A stretch of 64,000 nt of DNA, taken from CBDBZX01 sp965213645 (GTDB taxonomy: Bacteria > Deinococcota > Deinococci > Deinococcales > Trueperaceae). The stretch's first letter is position 1; each line of letters opens with the position of its first letter. This document shows positions 18,445 through 27,630 of the stretch, in pieces. The position numbers and the translations under genes were made by a program. The notes under the pieces were generated by a model. The model was not told where the DNA came from and ran no database searches. It saw only the letters and a program-made list of their open reading frames with translations. The stretch covers positions 744,001 to 808,000 of the forward strand of contig CBDBZX010000002.1 in the NCBI GenBank assembly GCA_965213645.1, read 5' to 3'.

Positions 18445-20811
18445 TTAATCGGCTGCCTGCGCGAGTTCTGCGTCCTGCATCGCTTGCCACACCCGCGGCG
18501 CACTCATCGGCATGTCCATGTGGGTGATGCCGAAGGGTTGGAGTGCGTCTGTGACGGCGTTGGCTACGGCTGCGGTGCTCGCGATGCAGCCCGCTTCGCC
18601 GACGCCCTTGACGCCCAGCGGGTTTTGTGGGGCGGGGGTGACGGTGTGATCGATTTCGAAGGAGGGCAAGTGAGAGGCTTTGGGCAAGGCGTAGTCCATG
18701 TATGAGCCGGTGAGGAGTTGGGCGTTATCGTCGTAGACGGCGTTCTCCAAAAGAGCCTGTGAGACACCCTGCGCGATGCCGCCGTGGACTTGTCCCTCGA
18801 CGATCAAAGGGTTAATGAGGTTGCCGCAGTCGTCTACCGAGACGTAGCGCACCAATTTGACCTCGCCCGTGTCGGGCATGATTTCGACCATCGCGATGTG
18901 GGTGCCGAAGGGGTAGGTGAAGTTCGTCGGATCGAAGAAGGCGGTCTCTTCTAAGCCCGGTTCCAAATCGTCAGGGTAGTTGTGCGCCAAATACGCTTGC
19001 AGGGCGACATCCCCGAAGCCCACCGAGTTGTCCGGCGAGCCTTTGACGCGGAAGGTGCCGTCTTCATACTCGAGGTCGTCCTCCCTTGCTTCCAAGAGGT
19101 GCGCCGCGATTTTCTGCGCTTTATCTTTGACTTTTCTAGTTGCGTTGATGACCGCGCTGCCGCCAACCGGACCGCTCCGGCTGCCGTACGTCCCCCAACC
19201 GAAGGGCATCTTGCCCGTGTCGCCGTGGACGACTTGAATATTCTCCATCGGCACGCCGAGTTCGTCGGCGACGATTTGCGCAAAGGAGGTCTCGTGTCCT
19301 TGTCCGTGGCTGTGCGAGCCGGTGAAAACCTCGATCATGCCGGTGGGCGCGACGCGCACCAGCGAGCTTTCCCACTGCCCAGCTTGCGCCCCGATGCTGC
19401 CGACGAGCGAGGAGGGCGCTAAGCCGCACGCCTCGACGAAGCACGAGAAGCCGATGCCCAAGTAGCGTCCCTCTTTGCGGGCTTCGTCGCGTTCACGCTT
19501 GAAGTCTTCGTAGCCGACCATCTCGAGCCCCTTGTCCAGTGCCCGCTCGTATTCGCCGCTGTCGTAGGCGAGCGCGACGGGTGTCTGATACGGAAACTGG
19601 TCGGGCTGGATGAAGTTCTTGCGGCGGAACTCGGCGGGGTCCTCGTCAAGTTCTATCGCCATGCGGTTCATCAACCGCTCGATGACGTAGGTCGCTTCCG
19701 GGCGTCCTGCGCCACGGTAGGCGTCTACGGGCGTCGTCGTGGTGAATACGCCGTTGACCTCACAGTAGATGGCAGGGACTTGATATGTTCCCGAAAGGAG
19801 GCAGCCGTAGAGGTAGGTCGGCACGGCGGGCGCGAAGAGCGTCAAGTACGCGCCCAAGTTGGCGTCCGTATGGACGCGCACGCCCAAGATTTTGCCGTTC
19901 TCGTCCGTCGCCATCTCCGCCGTGGTGTGGTGGTCGCGTCCGTGCGAGTCGGTCTGAAAGCTCTCACTTCGCTTGGCGGTCCACTTGATGGGGCGTTTAT
20001 GCTTTTTCGAGGCGTGGAGGACGACGACCTCTTCCGGGTACTGAAAAATCTTCGAGCCGAAGCCGCCGCCCACGTCAGGGCTGATGATGCGCAGTTTGTT
20101 CTCGGGGATGCTCATCACGAACGCGGCTAGAATCAGACGGTGTACGTGCGGGTTCTGCGAGGTCGTGTAGAGCGTGTATTCCTCCGTGCCGGGATTGTAG
20201 TCGGCTAAGGACGCACGCGGCTCGATGGCGTTGGGGATGAGGCGGTTGTTGCGCAAGCGGATGCTCACCGTATGCGCCGCTTTACCGAAGTTCGCGTCCG
20301 TTTCGTCCTTGTCGCCGATGGTCCAGTTAAAACATTGGTTGCCGGGCGCGTCTTCGTGGAGAAGCGGGGCGTCGTCCTCTAAGGCTCTATCCGCATACGC
20401 GACACCGGGAAGTTGCTCGTAGTCAACCTTGACTAAATCAACCGCGTCCTCCGCTGCAACCACGCTCTCCGCGATAATAGCCGCGACGATTTCACCTTGA
20501 AACCGCGCTTTGTCCGTCGCAATCGCGTAGTGGGGCGGCGTTTTGATGTCGGGCAAGAGCCAGCCCGCCGGAATCGAGCCGATGCCCGCGTCCAAGAGTT
20601 CTTGCCCCACAATCACGTCGATGACGCCGGGGTGCGCTAGTGCTTCGCTGGGGTCAATACTCTTAATCTTCGCGTGCGCGTACGGGCTGCGTACCATGAT
20701 GACGTGGGCTTGCCCACGCAGGTTGATGTCGTCGGTATAGCGCCCTTCACCCTTGATAAACTTAGGGTCTTCGGTACGCTTGACCGCCTTGCCAAAGTAT
20801 TTTTCGCTCAT
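18445..20811 (-). CDS. coxL: Molybdopterin-binding large subunit of aerobic CO dehydrogenase-like hydroxylase
   Basis: The 788-residue protein is a xanthine dehydrogenase-family large subunit: GGGFGSK (248-254) binds the cofactor, the active-site loop reads AYRGAGR (364-370), and GVGEAG contains the catalytic Glu739. True form I CO dehydrogenases have AYxCSFR in this loop, with the Cys that binds copper; here that Cys is absent, so this is a form II-like enzyme whose substrate may be an aldehyde, purine or other heterocycle or organic acid. AAAAGGAG precedes the ATG. A repeat hairpin separates it from coxS. Confidence 0.9.
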   Translation of the reverse strand: MSEKYFGKAVKRTEDPKFIKGEGRYTDDINLRGQAHVIMVRSPYAHAKIKSIDPSEALAHPGVIDVIVGQELLDAGIGSIPAGWLLPDIKTPPHYAIATDKARFQGEIVAAIIAESVVAAEDAVDLVKVDYEQLPGVAYADRALEDDAPLLHEDAPGNQCFNWTIGDKDETDANFGKAAHTVSIRLRNNRLIPNAIEPRASLADYNPGTEEYTLYTTSQNPHVHRLILAAFVMSIPENKLRIISPDVGGGFGSKIFQYPEEVVVLHASKKHKRPIKWTAKRSESFQTDSHGRDHHTTAEMATDENGKILGVRVHTDANLGAYLTLFAPAVPTYLYGCLLSGTYQVPAIYCEVNGVFTTTTPVDAYRGAGRPEATYVIERLMNRMAIELDEDPAEFRRKNFIQPDQFPYQTPVALAYDSGEYERALDKGLEMVGYEDFKRERDEARKEGRYLGIGFSCFVEACGLAPSSLVGSIGAQAGQWESSLVRVAPTGMIEVFTGSHSHGQGHETSFAQIVADELGVPMENIQVVHGDTGKMPFGWGTYGSRSGPVGGSAVINATRKVKDKAQKIAAHLLEAREDDLEYEDGTFRVKGSPDNSVGFGDVALQAYLAHNYPDDLEPGLEETAFFDPTNFTYPFGTHIAMVEIMPDTGEVKLVRYVSVDDCGNLINPLIVEGQVHGGIAQGVSQALLENAVYDDNAQLLTGSYMDYALPKASHLPSFEIDHTVTPAPQNPLGVKGVGEAGCIASTAAVANAVTDALQPFGITHMDMPMSAPRVWQAMQDAELAQAAD

Positions 20812-20829
20812 TTGAAACTCCTTTTAAGG

Positions 20830-20899
20830 AAGGACTGAGGACTGAGTGCTGAGGACTGAGTGCTGAGTAGCAAAGTCTTTTACTCAGTCCTCAGTCCTT
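20830..20899. repeat. 18-bp inverted repeat (ACTGAGTGCTGAG family)
   Basis: AAGGACTGAGGACTGAGT-type arms at 20830-20847 and 20882-20899 are perfect 18-bp complements, with ACTGAGTGCTGAG words repeated in the loop. It occupies the gap between the coxS- and coxL-like genes. The iterated word structure is like the hairpins at 17.4 and 55.2 kb, though with a different word. Confidence 0.8.
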
Positions 20900-20914
20900 T
20901 TCTCTTTCAACTTC

Positions 20915-21409
20915 CTAATCCGCCGCGACTGCCTGCTCTTGCGACGTTTGCATCTTATTCGCCGCATACTGCACCGCTTTGACGATGTTGTGGTAGCCCG
21001 TGCAGCGGCAGTAATTCCCCTCTAAGCCCTCGCGTATCTCGTCCTCAGATGGGTTAGGGTTGCGTTCCAAAAGCTGCACGGCGGTCATTAAAAAGCCGGG
21101 CGTGCAGAAGCCGCACTGTAAACCGTGCTCCTCCCAAAAGCCCTCTTGCAATGGGTGAAGCTCGTCGCCCTTGGCTAAGCCTTCGACGGTCTGAACCTCG
21201 GATTCATGGGCTTGCACCGCGAGGATGGTGCAGGATTTGACGGCGAGACCGTCCAGCATGACCGTGCACGCGCCGCAGCTACTCGTGTCGCAACCGACGT
21301 GCGTACCGGTGAGTTCCAGAGAGTCGCGGATGAGGTGGACCAAGAGCGTGCGCGGCTCGACCTCTTTTGTATAGCTCTTCCCGTTGACGGTGAGGTTGAC
21401 TTGACTCAT
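20915..21409 (-). CDS. coxS: 2Fe-2S (small) subunit of molybdenum hydroxylase
   Basis: The 164-residue protein carries both 2Fe-2S clusters: the plant-type site Cys40, Cys45, Cys48, Cys60 (GCDTSSCGACTV) and the C-terminal four-helix site Cys99, Cys102, Cys134, Cys136 (CGFCTPG, CRCTGY). It relays electrons from the Mo centre to FAD. AAAGGAG lies before the ATG and the coxG-like gene ends 10 bases upstream. Confidence 0.95.
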   Translation of the reverse strand: MSQVNLTVNGKSYTKEVEPRTLLVHLIRDSLELTGTHVGCDTSSCGACTVMLDGLAVKSCTILAVQAHESEVQTVEGLAKGDELHPLQEGFWEEHGLQCGFCTPGFLMTAVQLLERNPNPSEDEIREGLEGNYCRCTGYHNIVKAVQYAANKMQTSQEQAVAAD

Positions 21410-21419
21410 CTAAGCTCCT

Positions 21420-21908
21420 TTAGGCTGGTTTGACCGCTGGACTGATGGGTGGTGTACTTGTTGAGGTTGGATAGTCTTGCGCTTGTTTGCTGACGCTCTC
21501 GAAAAATTGCCCGGCGAGCTTTTTGGCGACGCCGCTGACGAGTCTCGCGCCTACAGACGCTAAGCGCCCGGAAATCTGCGGCTCGCCTTCGTAGTGGACG
21601 ATGGTGCCGCTGGCAGCTTCCTCGAGCCTCAACACCCCCACCGCCTTCACCCCGCCCGGACCACCCGAGCCATCAACTGCTAAGGTCAATGAATCGGGAA
21701 GGTGCTTTTCCGTCACCTCGACGTGACCGGAAAACTCTCCTTTAACCGGACCGATGCCGAGTTTAAGCACCGCGCGGTAAAAATCCTCGCGCTCACGCTC
21801 CATCTCCTGGACGCCGGGCGTGGCTTTGGCGAGCACGTCCGGGTCTTGGAGCATGTGCCAAACCTGCTCTCTAGGCGCGGCGATGGTATGTGAACCCGCT
21901 ACTTTCAT
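21420..21908 (-). CDS. coxG: CoxG-like SRPBCC protein
   Basis: The 162-residue protein has the START/SRPBCC pattern of CoxG: MKVAGSHTIAAPREQVWHMLQDPDVLAKATPGV at the start and ISGRLASVGARLVSGVAKKLAGQFF near the C-terminus. In Oligotropha CoxG anchors CO dehydrogenase to the membrane; newer work links CoxG relatives to quinone delivery. It is first in the operon, with ribosome binding site GGAGGA, and has a Pro/Thr-rich tail. Confidence 0.9.
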   Translation of the reverse strand: MKVAGSHTIAAPREQVWHMLQDPDVLAKATPGVQEMEREREDFYRAVLKLGIGPVKGEFSGHVEVTEKHLPDSLTLAVDGSGGPGGVKAVGVLRLEEAASGTIVHYEGEPQISGRLASVGARLVSGVAKKLAGQFFESVSKQAQDYPTSTSTPPISPAVKPA

Positions 21909-22002
21909 TTTTCCTCCAGTATCTGTAGAGATTGGAAAGAGGTCGGTCCCTAGAGGTTAGTCCTCGTCGGACCTGAGGGTTAAGCGGACGGCTTTGAGCA
22001 GA

Positions 22003-22030
22003 TTGATTAAAGCTAAGCCTAGCGTATAAT
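22003..22030 (+). promoter_or_regulatory. Sigma70-like promoter in the coxG/sugar dehydrogenase intergenic region
   Basis: TTGATT (22003-22008) and TATAAT (22025-22030) are spaced by 16 bases on the plus strand. A transcript from here would have a leader of about 175 bases before the ATG at 22213, or could be a separate small RNA. The leader contains a hairpin at 22107-22140. Confidence 0.5.
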
Positions 22031-22106
22031 GGGGCTCACGTCAATATTGAGGTGAGGCTGTCTCAGCATGTTCCTGCGCTTTAGTAAAAATTTTCACACG
22101 TTTGTA

Positions 22107-22140
22107 GAAAGGGTGATGGACTCGAGTCCTTTCACCTTTC
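22107..22140 (+). other. Hairpin in the upstream region of the sugar dehydrogenase
   Basis: GAAAGGGTGA faces TTCACCTTTC with one bulge, enclosing the 12-bp palindrome GGACTCGAGTCC. The 304-base gap from 21909 to 22212 otherwise contains the two promoter candidates and no gene that I can support. No U-run follows, so it does not look like a terminator. Confidence 0.4.
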
Positions 22141-22200
22141 AAACGCCCTCCTTAATTTGCTTCCGATTTACCCAAAAACCATCAGAAGAACGAAGAGGTG

Positions 22201-22206
22201 TAAAAT
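22201..22206 (+). promoter_or_regulatory. -10 box of leaderless promoter for the sugar dehydrogenase
   Basis: TAAAAT ends exactly 6 bases before the ATG at 22213. The spacer AAGGGG could instead act as a ribosome binding site, but it directly touches the ATG, which is too close. Confidence 0.5.
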
Positions 22207-22212
22207 AAGGGG

Positions 22213-23520
22213 ATGAAACGTCTTTTCGCGCTCATGCTGTTGTTCACGCTTTTTAGCTGCTCGCCCTCAGAAGAACCTGAGCCATCCGCTCAGCCGAGTA
22301 ATGAGCTTGTCTCGGTCACGGTTGATGTTCCCGAAACGATGCGCAGCCCACCTTTTGACGTGGCGCGGCGCTTAGAGGTTCCGGCTGGGTTTGGGATAGA
22401 GGTCTTTGCTAGAGTCGAGCGAGCCCGTTTCTTAGCCGTTACCCCAAACGGCGACCTGCTCGTCTCACAGCCCTCCAAAAACAAGGTCATCCTCTTGCGC
22501 GGCGGCGAGCAGTTTGACTACCTCACGGATTTGCGGCTGGCGCACGACATGGTCTTTCACGAGCTAGGCGGTGAGACGTACCTCTACGTTGCAGGCTCCA
22601 ACCAGGTCAACCGCTATATTTACGACCCCGCATCAATCATCGCAGGCGAGCCAGAGGTTGTGGTTTCAGGGCTACCCGACGCTTCGAATACGGAGCTAAA
22701 AGGTTCCTACGGGCATCAGCTAAAGAATATTGCGCTACAAGGGAATGACCTCTACGTCTCCATCGCCTCCGCTTGCAACGCCTGCATAGAAGACACCCAG
22801 AGCGACCCCGTGCGCGGCGCGATTTACCTTTACAACGCGGACGGGTCGGGCGGCGAACTTTTTGCTGAAGGACTGCGCAACGCCGAAGGATTAGACTTCT
22901 TACCTACGGCTGAAGATGAACTGTGGGTCACAGTGAATAACCGCGACAATCTCCCATACCCTTTTCACGATGACTTTGACGGCGACGGGAGCGACGATTA
23001 CGGAGAGGTTATACAGGGCTATGTGGACAATCATCCGCCCGACGAGTTTACTCGCGTTGAAGAGGGCGGCAATTACGGCTGGCCCTTCTGTAACCCAAAC
23101 CCGGACACAGAAAGTGGTTACGACCTCATGCCATTTGACCGAGAGGTCACGCTCAATGCGAACGGCGAGCGACTCGACTGCGAGAGCGCGACTCGAATTG
23201 ACAAGGGGATTCAGGCGCACTCGGCCCCGCTCGGCTTTCTCTTCTTACATGACACGGCGTTCCCTGAACCCTACCGTCAAGGCGCGGCGCTCGCCTATCA
23301 CGGCTCGTGGAACCGTACGGAAAAAACGGGTTATAAGGTCGCGCACTTTCCCTTCAAGGACAGGCGTCCGGGAGAAGAGGTTGACCTAGTGAGTGGCTGG
23401 CTAAACGAGGAAGCGCAGACCTCTTGGGGGCGTCCGGTGGATGTGGCGGTGGACTCGAGCGGCGCGATGTACATTTCGGATGATGCAGGAAACGCAATCT
23501 ATAAGCTGACCCAAAAGTGA
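22213..23520 (+). CDS. Sorbosone/glucose dehydrogenase-like beta-propeller lipoprotein
   Basis: The 435-residue protein starts with a lipoprotein signal (MKRLFALMLLFTLFSC, lipobox LFSC, Cys at 16) and then a six-bladed propeller like soluble PQQ-dependent sugar dehydrogenases: ADGSGGELFAEGLRNAEGLDF, EFTRVEEGGNYGWPFCNP and AYHGSWNRTEKTGYKVAHFPF. The last two segments hold residues that bind PQQ and Ca2+ in glucose dehydrogenase. It would oxidise an aldose or sorbosone outside the cytoplasmic membrane; the substrate is not evident. Confidence 0.87.
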   Translation: MKRLFALMLLFTLFSCSPSEEPEPSAQPSNELVSVTVDVPETMRSPPFDVARRLEVPAGFGIEVFARVERARFLAVTPNGDLLVSQPSKNKVILLRGGEQFDYLTDLRLAHDMVFHELGGETYLYVAGSNQVNRYIYDPASIIAGEPEVVVSGLPDASNTELKGSYGHQLKNIALQGNDLYVSIASACNACIEDTQSDPVRGAIYLYNADGSGGELFAEGLRNAEGLDFLPTAEDELWVTVNNRDNLPYPFHDDFDGDGSDDYGEVIQGYVDNHPPDEFTRVEEGGNYGWPFCNPNPDTESGYDLMPFDREVTLNANGERLDCESATRIDKGIQAHSAPLGFLFLHDTAFPEPYRQGAALAYHGSWNRTEKTGYKVAHFPFKDRRPGEEVDLVSGWLNEEAQTSWGRPVDVAVDSSGAMYISDDAGNAIYKLTQK

Positions 23521-23526
23521 AGCCTT

Positions 23527-24348
23527 CTACAATCCCTCCCGTATCTTCTGCGAAAAGTCAGGATCAGCCGCAAACGCTGTCGCCTTCTCCTTAACATTGA
23601 AGTGCGCACGCAACGCTTCAAAAGGCAACTCGGTATAGATCAGCCCTTTGCTGTAGAGCACGCGGTCCGACCAGCCCGGCGCGACCTGGGCGACGGTATA
23701 GCGCGACAGCGCCGAGGGGTCCACCTTGGTCACGTGTTTGACGATGCCACCCGTGCAGTTGTCGAAGAGCGTGTTGTAGAAGCGCGGCTGCTGCGTGAGC
23801 GTGTCGGCAGCGTAGAGGTAATCTAAAAGGAGTTGCCGCGTCACCCTGGGCGCGGCGCGAACCGGGTAGAGGTAGACGTCGTGGTCCAGGTAGGTCGTGC
23901 GGCGGGCGATGAAGTCGCGCTCGCTGCCGAATTGGTAGATGAGTTCAAAGGAGCGAAAAAGTCCGCGCAAGAGGTCGTAGCGCTCCCCCTTAGTGAGCCG
24001 CGCCTCGATGGAGACGGCTAGATACTCTCCGTCGCTAAAGCCGAAACTCAGCAGCGTGTGCCCCACCGCTTCCATGCGGCTAAAGGACTCGAGGACGAGC
24101 CAGAGGGACTCGAGCTTCGCCAAGTCATAGGTCCGCGTGTCATACGCAACTTCCACCTCCGTTTTGCTATAGCGAAAGTCGCGCAAGTCGTGAACTGTGA
24201 CCTCTTCATCTCTGATGTCGATGCGCGGCAGCACCTCGTAATCGACTTGCCAGTCGCGGTCATTACGCGGCTTAGGGCCGAGTGAGACGATGAGAATGAG
24301 CAAAAAGATGAGTCCAGCCAATGAAAGGAAGTAGAGGAGCAGCGTCAT
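23527..24348 (-). CDS. DUF4105 protein with N-terminal membrane anchor
   Basis: The 273-residue protein has an N-terminal transmembrane helix (about 2-23), then a DUF4105 domain: HTLLSFGFSDGEYLAVSIEAR and FYNTLFDNCTGGIVKHV, with a conserved His and Cys that suggest a papain/NlpC-like protease or acyltransferase fold facing outward. It ends 6 bases from the convergent sugar dehydrogenase gene, and no terminator is visible between them. The catalysed reaction is unknown. Confidence 0.8.
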   Translation of the reverse strand: MTLLLYFLSLAGLIFLLILIVSLGPKPRNDRDWQVDYEVLPRIDIRDEEVTVHDLRDFRYSKTEVEVAYDTRTYDLAKLESLWLVLESFSRMEAVGHTLLSFGFSDGEYLAVSIEARLTKGERYDLLRGLFRSFELIYQFGSERDFIARRTTYLDHDVYLYPVRAAPRVTRQLLLDYLYAADTLTQQPRFYNTLFDNCTGGIVKHVTKVDPSALSRYTVAQVAPGWSDRVLYSKGLIYTELPFEALRAHFNVKEKATAFAADPDFSQKIREGL

Positions 24349-24452
24349 TTCAAATCCAAAGTAGGGCGCAGATTCATGCTCCGAACCTCTTGCTTAATGC
24401 ATTCGATATATCCAAAATCATTGAACCTCGCTCGCTACAGTCTGAACACACC

Positions 24453-27400
24453 TCACTCGACGAAGACAGCAGTTGTGCGAGCAGGTACGCTGAGGGAGCC
24501 GGCCCCCAAGCTCGAGTCCTTCACCCTTTCATCCGCACTCGCTTGCTGCACTGGATGAAGCTGCATGGTTGCGTCGGAGAGGTCAGGAAGGTCTAAACGC
24601 TGCACCTCATCCGTGGCGTTAAAGGCGACGAGAATACGTTCGTAGTCACCTTGTGTATCCGAGCCGTTCCCACTCAGTTCCATCACAATCACGCCAGGTA
24701 CTTGCTCCGTCCCCGTATTGTGAAAGGTCAACTGATTTTGTACGGCCTCAGCGCTCTCCAAGCGAAACAGGGGCGAGCTTTGGCGAATGGCGAGCATCTC
24801 CCTTAGATGTTCGGCTGACCTCTCGATGTGCGCCCTCTCCGGGGCGTCGCGCCCTGCCAGTATCGGGGTCATCACATTCCAATTGTCTTCGTTCGCTTCG
24901 GCGGGCGGCAAGCCCACGCCCCAGTTATTGCTCCCGTAGCTGTAGTCCAACTTGTTGAACCAGTCGCCTGAATTGTACGAGTCGCGGTCTAACGATTTTG
25001 AGCGCAGCAACTCGCTGCCCGCATGAAAGAAGGGAACGCCTTGCGAGAGGGCGACGATGCTAAGGCCCATGTTTTGCGCTCTTACGCGCTCATCCAGAGA
25101 GAGGTCAGCCGGATGCTTGTACTGGTTGTTGTCCCAGAGCGTCTGGTTATCGTGCGCCGAGACGTAAGTTACGACCTCTTGCGGCGCTTCGGCGTAGCCT
25201 GCGGGTGAGCCGTTGTAGTCCACTGACGCGCCGCTGACCTCTTGACCTCTAGCGTTTTGAAAGGTGTAGCTCGACAAGTTCCCGGTCAGCCCGACGCGAA
25301 TCTGGTCGGCAGCTTGTAGAAGAGCGCTCTGCTGTTCCGCTTCGGACGCTTCAACTTGCGCGTTCGGACTATAAAAGAGCCCATTGATCAACCCCTGATT
25401 CGCAATGAGGTCCGTGCCCTCGTCGAACGGCCCACCCCCGCGCACCGCGTCGCGCAGTCTGTCGTTAAAGGTGGCAATCCCTAAGCCGCCCGTATTGAGT
25501 TGCGTCGCGTTGATCCCTCTCGCCCCGTCCGCGACCTCGCCGAAGTTCCAACCCTCGCCGTAGAGAAGGATATTCCTACCATCTACGCCGTCCTCTTCTA
25601 ACGTCAGCGCGTTCAGCGCTTGCTTGACGGCGACCATGTTCGCCAACATGTGATGCCCCATCAAGTCGAAGCGGAAGCCGTCCACCTTGTACTCCTTTGC
25701 CCACGTTAGCAGCGAGTCCACCATCAGTTTTTCCATCATTTTGTGCTCAGTCGCAGTGTTTTGACAGCACGTCGAGGTCTCGACCTCACCTTCTAAGTTG
25801 AGGCGGTGGTAGTAGCCGGGGACGACCTTATCCAGCACCGAGCGCTCATTTTGTCCGCTGGCGTTGGTGTGGTTATAAACGACGTCCATCACCACCCGCA
25901 AGCCCGCTTCATTGAGCGCTTTCACCATCTCGCGATACTGCACGATTCGCGGTGTACCCATCGGCTCCGTGCTATAACTTCCCTCGGGGACGGTGTAGTG
26001 ATAGGGGTCGTAGCCCCAGTTGAAGGGATCTTGCTCACGGACTTCGCTGATGGCGGCTTGCTGTTCCTCCGACGCAGGACCAAACGACGAGAGGTCGCCC
26101 TCGGGCTCCCTCCACGCGGACTTGTCCTCGTTAATGGTGGCGATATCGAAGGTCGGCAAGAGGTGAAGGTGGGTCAAGCCTGCTTCAGCGAGTGATTTGA
26201 GGTGGGTCATACCGTTTGAGTCAGGATGGGTAAAGGCTAAATACGTGCCCCGCTCCTCTTCGGGTACGCTCTCGTCGCCCACGCTGAAGTCGCGCATGTG
26301 GAGTTCGTACAAGGTGCTGTCTCTGGTCGAGATGAGCGGGGGTTTCTCCAATTCTGCCCATCCCTCCGGTTGAAGCTCGAGACTATCCAAATTCACAATC
26401 TGCGAGTGCGTGCTGTTTTGCGCTAAGCTATGCGAATACGGGTCGGTGACGAGGTTGGTTTCAATCTGCTGCGTGGTGGGGGCGTAGACCGTCGCTTCGA
26501 AGAGGAAATACTGCTCGTTCCAACTAGGGTCGCCCGTCACGCTCCAGATGCCTGTTGAATCGTCAAAGGTCATATCCAAAACTCGAGCTGCTTCCTCATC
26601 AGGACTCGCAAAGAGGTGGAGCCGAACGTTTTGCGCCGTCGGAGCCCACACGCGCACGCTCGGCGCGTCTCCGTCCCGCACGACGCCGAGAGGTTCGTCG
26701 TACGCAGCTTCAGCGTAGAGGTCGTCCAAGACGCCCGGAATCTGCACGCCCGTCGCGTCTAAGAGGTTGCCCTCAGCGTCTCTCACCACGAGCGCGAGTT
26801 GACCTTTTAGAAGTTCGGGAACGTTGGAGGTACCTTCTAGCTCGAGCCGCCCATACTCAGCCAGGTGCGGAACGTCCTCCCTAACCTCTTGACTTAGACC
26901 GTTTTCATCCAAGCTCAGCGGAAAGGTTTCACTCGACTCTAAATTCTCCAAATCCAAACCCGCGTCCGCCGCATGAACGAGCGAGAACTGCGCGTCTTCT
27001 GCTAGATTGCTTACGTCTAGCGCTAAGGTATCTCTACGAAGCCAATGGGCTCGAGAGGTACTCAGGTCGCCCGCAGAGGCCGCCACCTCTTCACCACTCG
27101 GCTGCTCAGTATAGAGCGTCGCATCGCTCGACACGAGCCAGACCTCTTGTCCCATCTCGTCAACCTCGAGGCTCATGTCGGGACCGGGGTCTTTCTCGTC
27201 GCCCTTGTGGATGATAAAATTGAGCGTTTGCGCATCCTCGGTGAGCCCGACATCCCAATAGACACCGTACTCATCCTCGCCAGAAATTTCTAAGCCATTC
27301 TCCCACTCAGTTGGCTGCGTGGTGTCCTCCCACACGTGGAGCCGCCAGCCGTCGTAAACGCCGTCGGAACGGGTGTAGTGGATGCGGGCGGTGTCGCCCT

Positions 27401-27470
27401 CTTGCGCTGTTGCCGAAAGAGCGCTCGAGAGTATGCACAGCGCGAGCAAAAGTAGCCAGAACTTTTTCAT
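24453..27470 (-). CDS. pulA: Secreted type I pullulanase (GH13)
   Basis: The 1005-residue protein has a signal peptide (1-22), a CBM41-like pullulan-binding domain (about 25-125: GWRLHVWED...W), a CBM48-type domain (about 260-345) and a GH13 barrel. Type I pullulanase motif NWGYDP is at 484-489. Catalytic residues are Asp602 (VDGFRFDLMGHH), Glu639 (LLYGEGW) and Asp774 (SAHDNQTLWD). It hydrolyses alpha-1,6 links in pullulan or branched starch outside the cell, feeding sugar uptake. GGGGAG precedes the ATG. An acidic composition is evident throughout. Confidence 0.95.
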   Translation of the reverse strand: MKKFWLLLLALCILSSALSATAQEGDTARIHYTRSDGVYDGWRLHVWEDTTQPTEWENGLEISGEDEYGVYWDVGLTEDAQTLNFIIHKGDEKDPGPDMSLEVDEMGQEVWLVSSDATLYTEQPSGEEVAASAGDLSTSRAHWLRRDTLALDVSNLAEDAQFSLVHAADAGLDLENLESSETFPLSLDENGLSQEVREDVPHLAEYGRLELEGTSNVPELLKGQLALVVRDAEGNLLDATGVQIPGVLDDLYAEAAYDEPLGVVRDGDAPSVRVWAPTAQNVRLHLFASPDEEAARVLDMTFDDSTGIWSVTGDPSWNEQYFLFEATVYAPTTQQIETNLVTDPYSHSLAQNSTHSQIVNLDSLELQPEGWAELEKPPLISTRDSTLYELHMRDFSVGDESVPEEERGTYLAFTHPDSNGMTHLKSLAEAGLTHLHLLPTFDIATINEDKSAWREPEGDLSSFGPASEEQQAAISEVREQDPFNWGYDPYHYTVPEGSYSTEPMGTPRIVQYREMVKALNEAGLRVVMDVVYNHTNASGQNERSVLDKVVPGYYHRLNLEGEVETSTCCQNTATEHKMMEKLMVDSLLTWAKEYKVDGFRFDLMGHHMLANMVAVKQALNALTLEEDGVDGRNILLYGEGWNFGEVADGARGINATQLNTGGLGIATFNDRLRDAVRGGGPFDEGTDLIANQGLINGLFYSPNAQVEASEAEQQSALLQAADQIRVGLTGNLSSYTFQNARGQEVSGASVDYNGSPAGYAEAPQEVVTYVSAHDNQTLWDNNQYKHPADLSLDERVRAQNMGLSIVALSQGVPFFHAGSELLRSKSLDRDSYNSGDWFNKLDYSYGSNNWGVGLPPAEANEDNWNVMTPILAGRDAPERAHIERSAEHLREMLAIRQSSPLFRLESAEAVQNQLTFHNTGTEQVPGVIVMELSGNGSDTQGDYERILVAFNATDEVQRLDLPDLSDATMQLHPVQQASADERVKDSSLGAGSLSVPARTTAVFVE

Positions 27471-27630
27471 CGGTCTCCCCTCAATCTTGTGAAGTAGGGT
27501 GAGTTTACCGCAAGTTTGTTCTTAGCGCCTTTCCTCGGTAGGGCTCGAGAACATGTTACGAAGGCTCATCCGCTCCCGCAAGCGTTTTAGCGTGCCGTGT
27601 TAGGCTCGGCTAACGTTTGAGGAGGCGGCT

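Noticed and set aside
18445..20811. Bona fide carbon-monoxide dehydrogenase
   Set aside because: The active-site loop reads AYRGAGR, without the copper-binding Cys of AYxCSFR, so CO oxidation is not supported.
22068..22207. Small 46-codon frame starting at ATG 22068 downstream of the TATAAT promoter
   Set aside because: No ribosome binding site at proper distance, composition is unconvincing, and it crosses the hairpin at 22107-22140 and the -10 box of the next gene.
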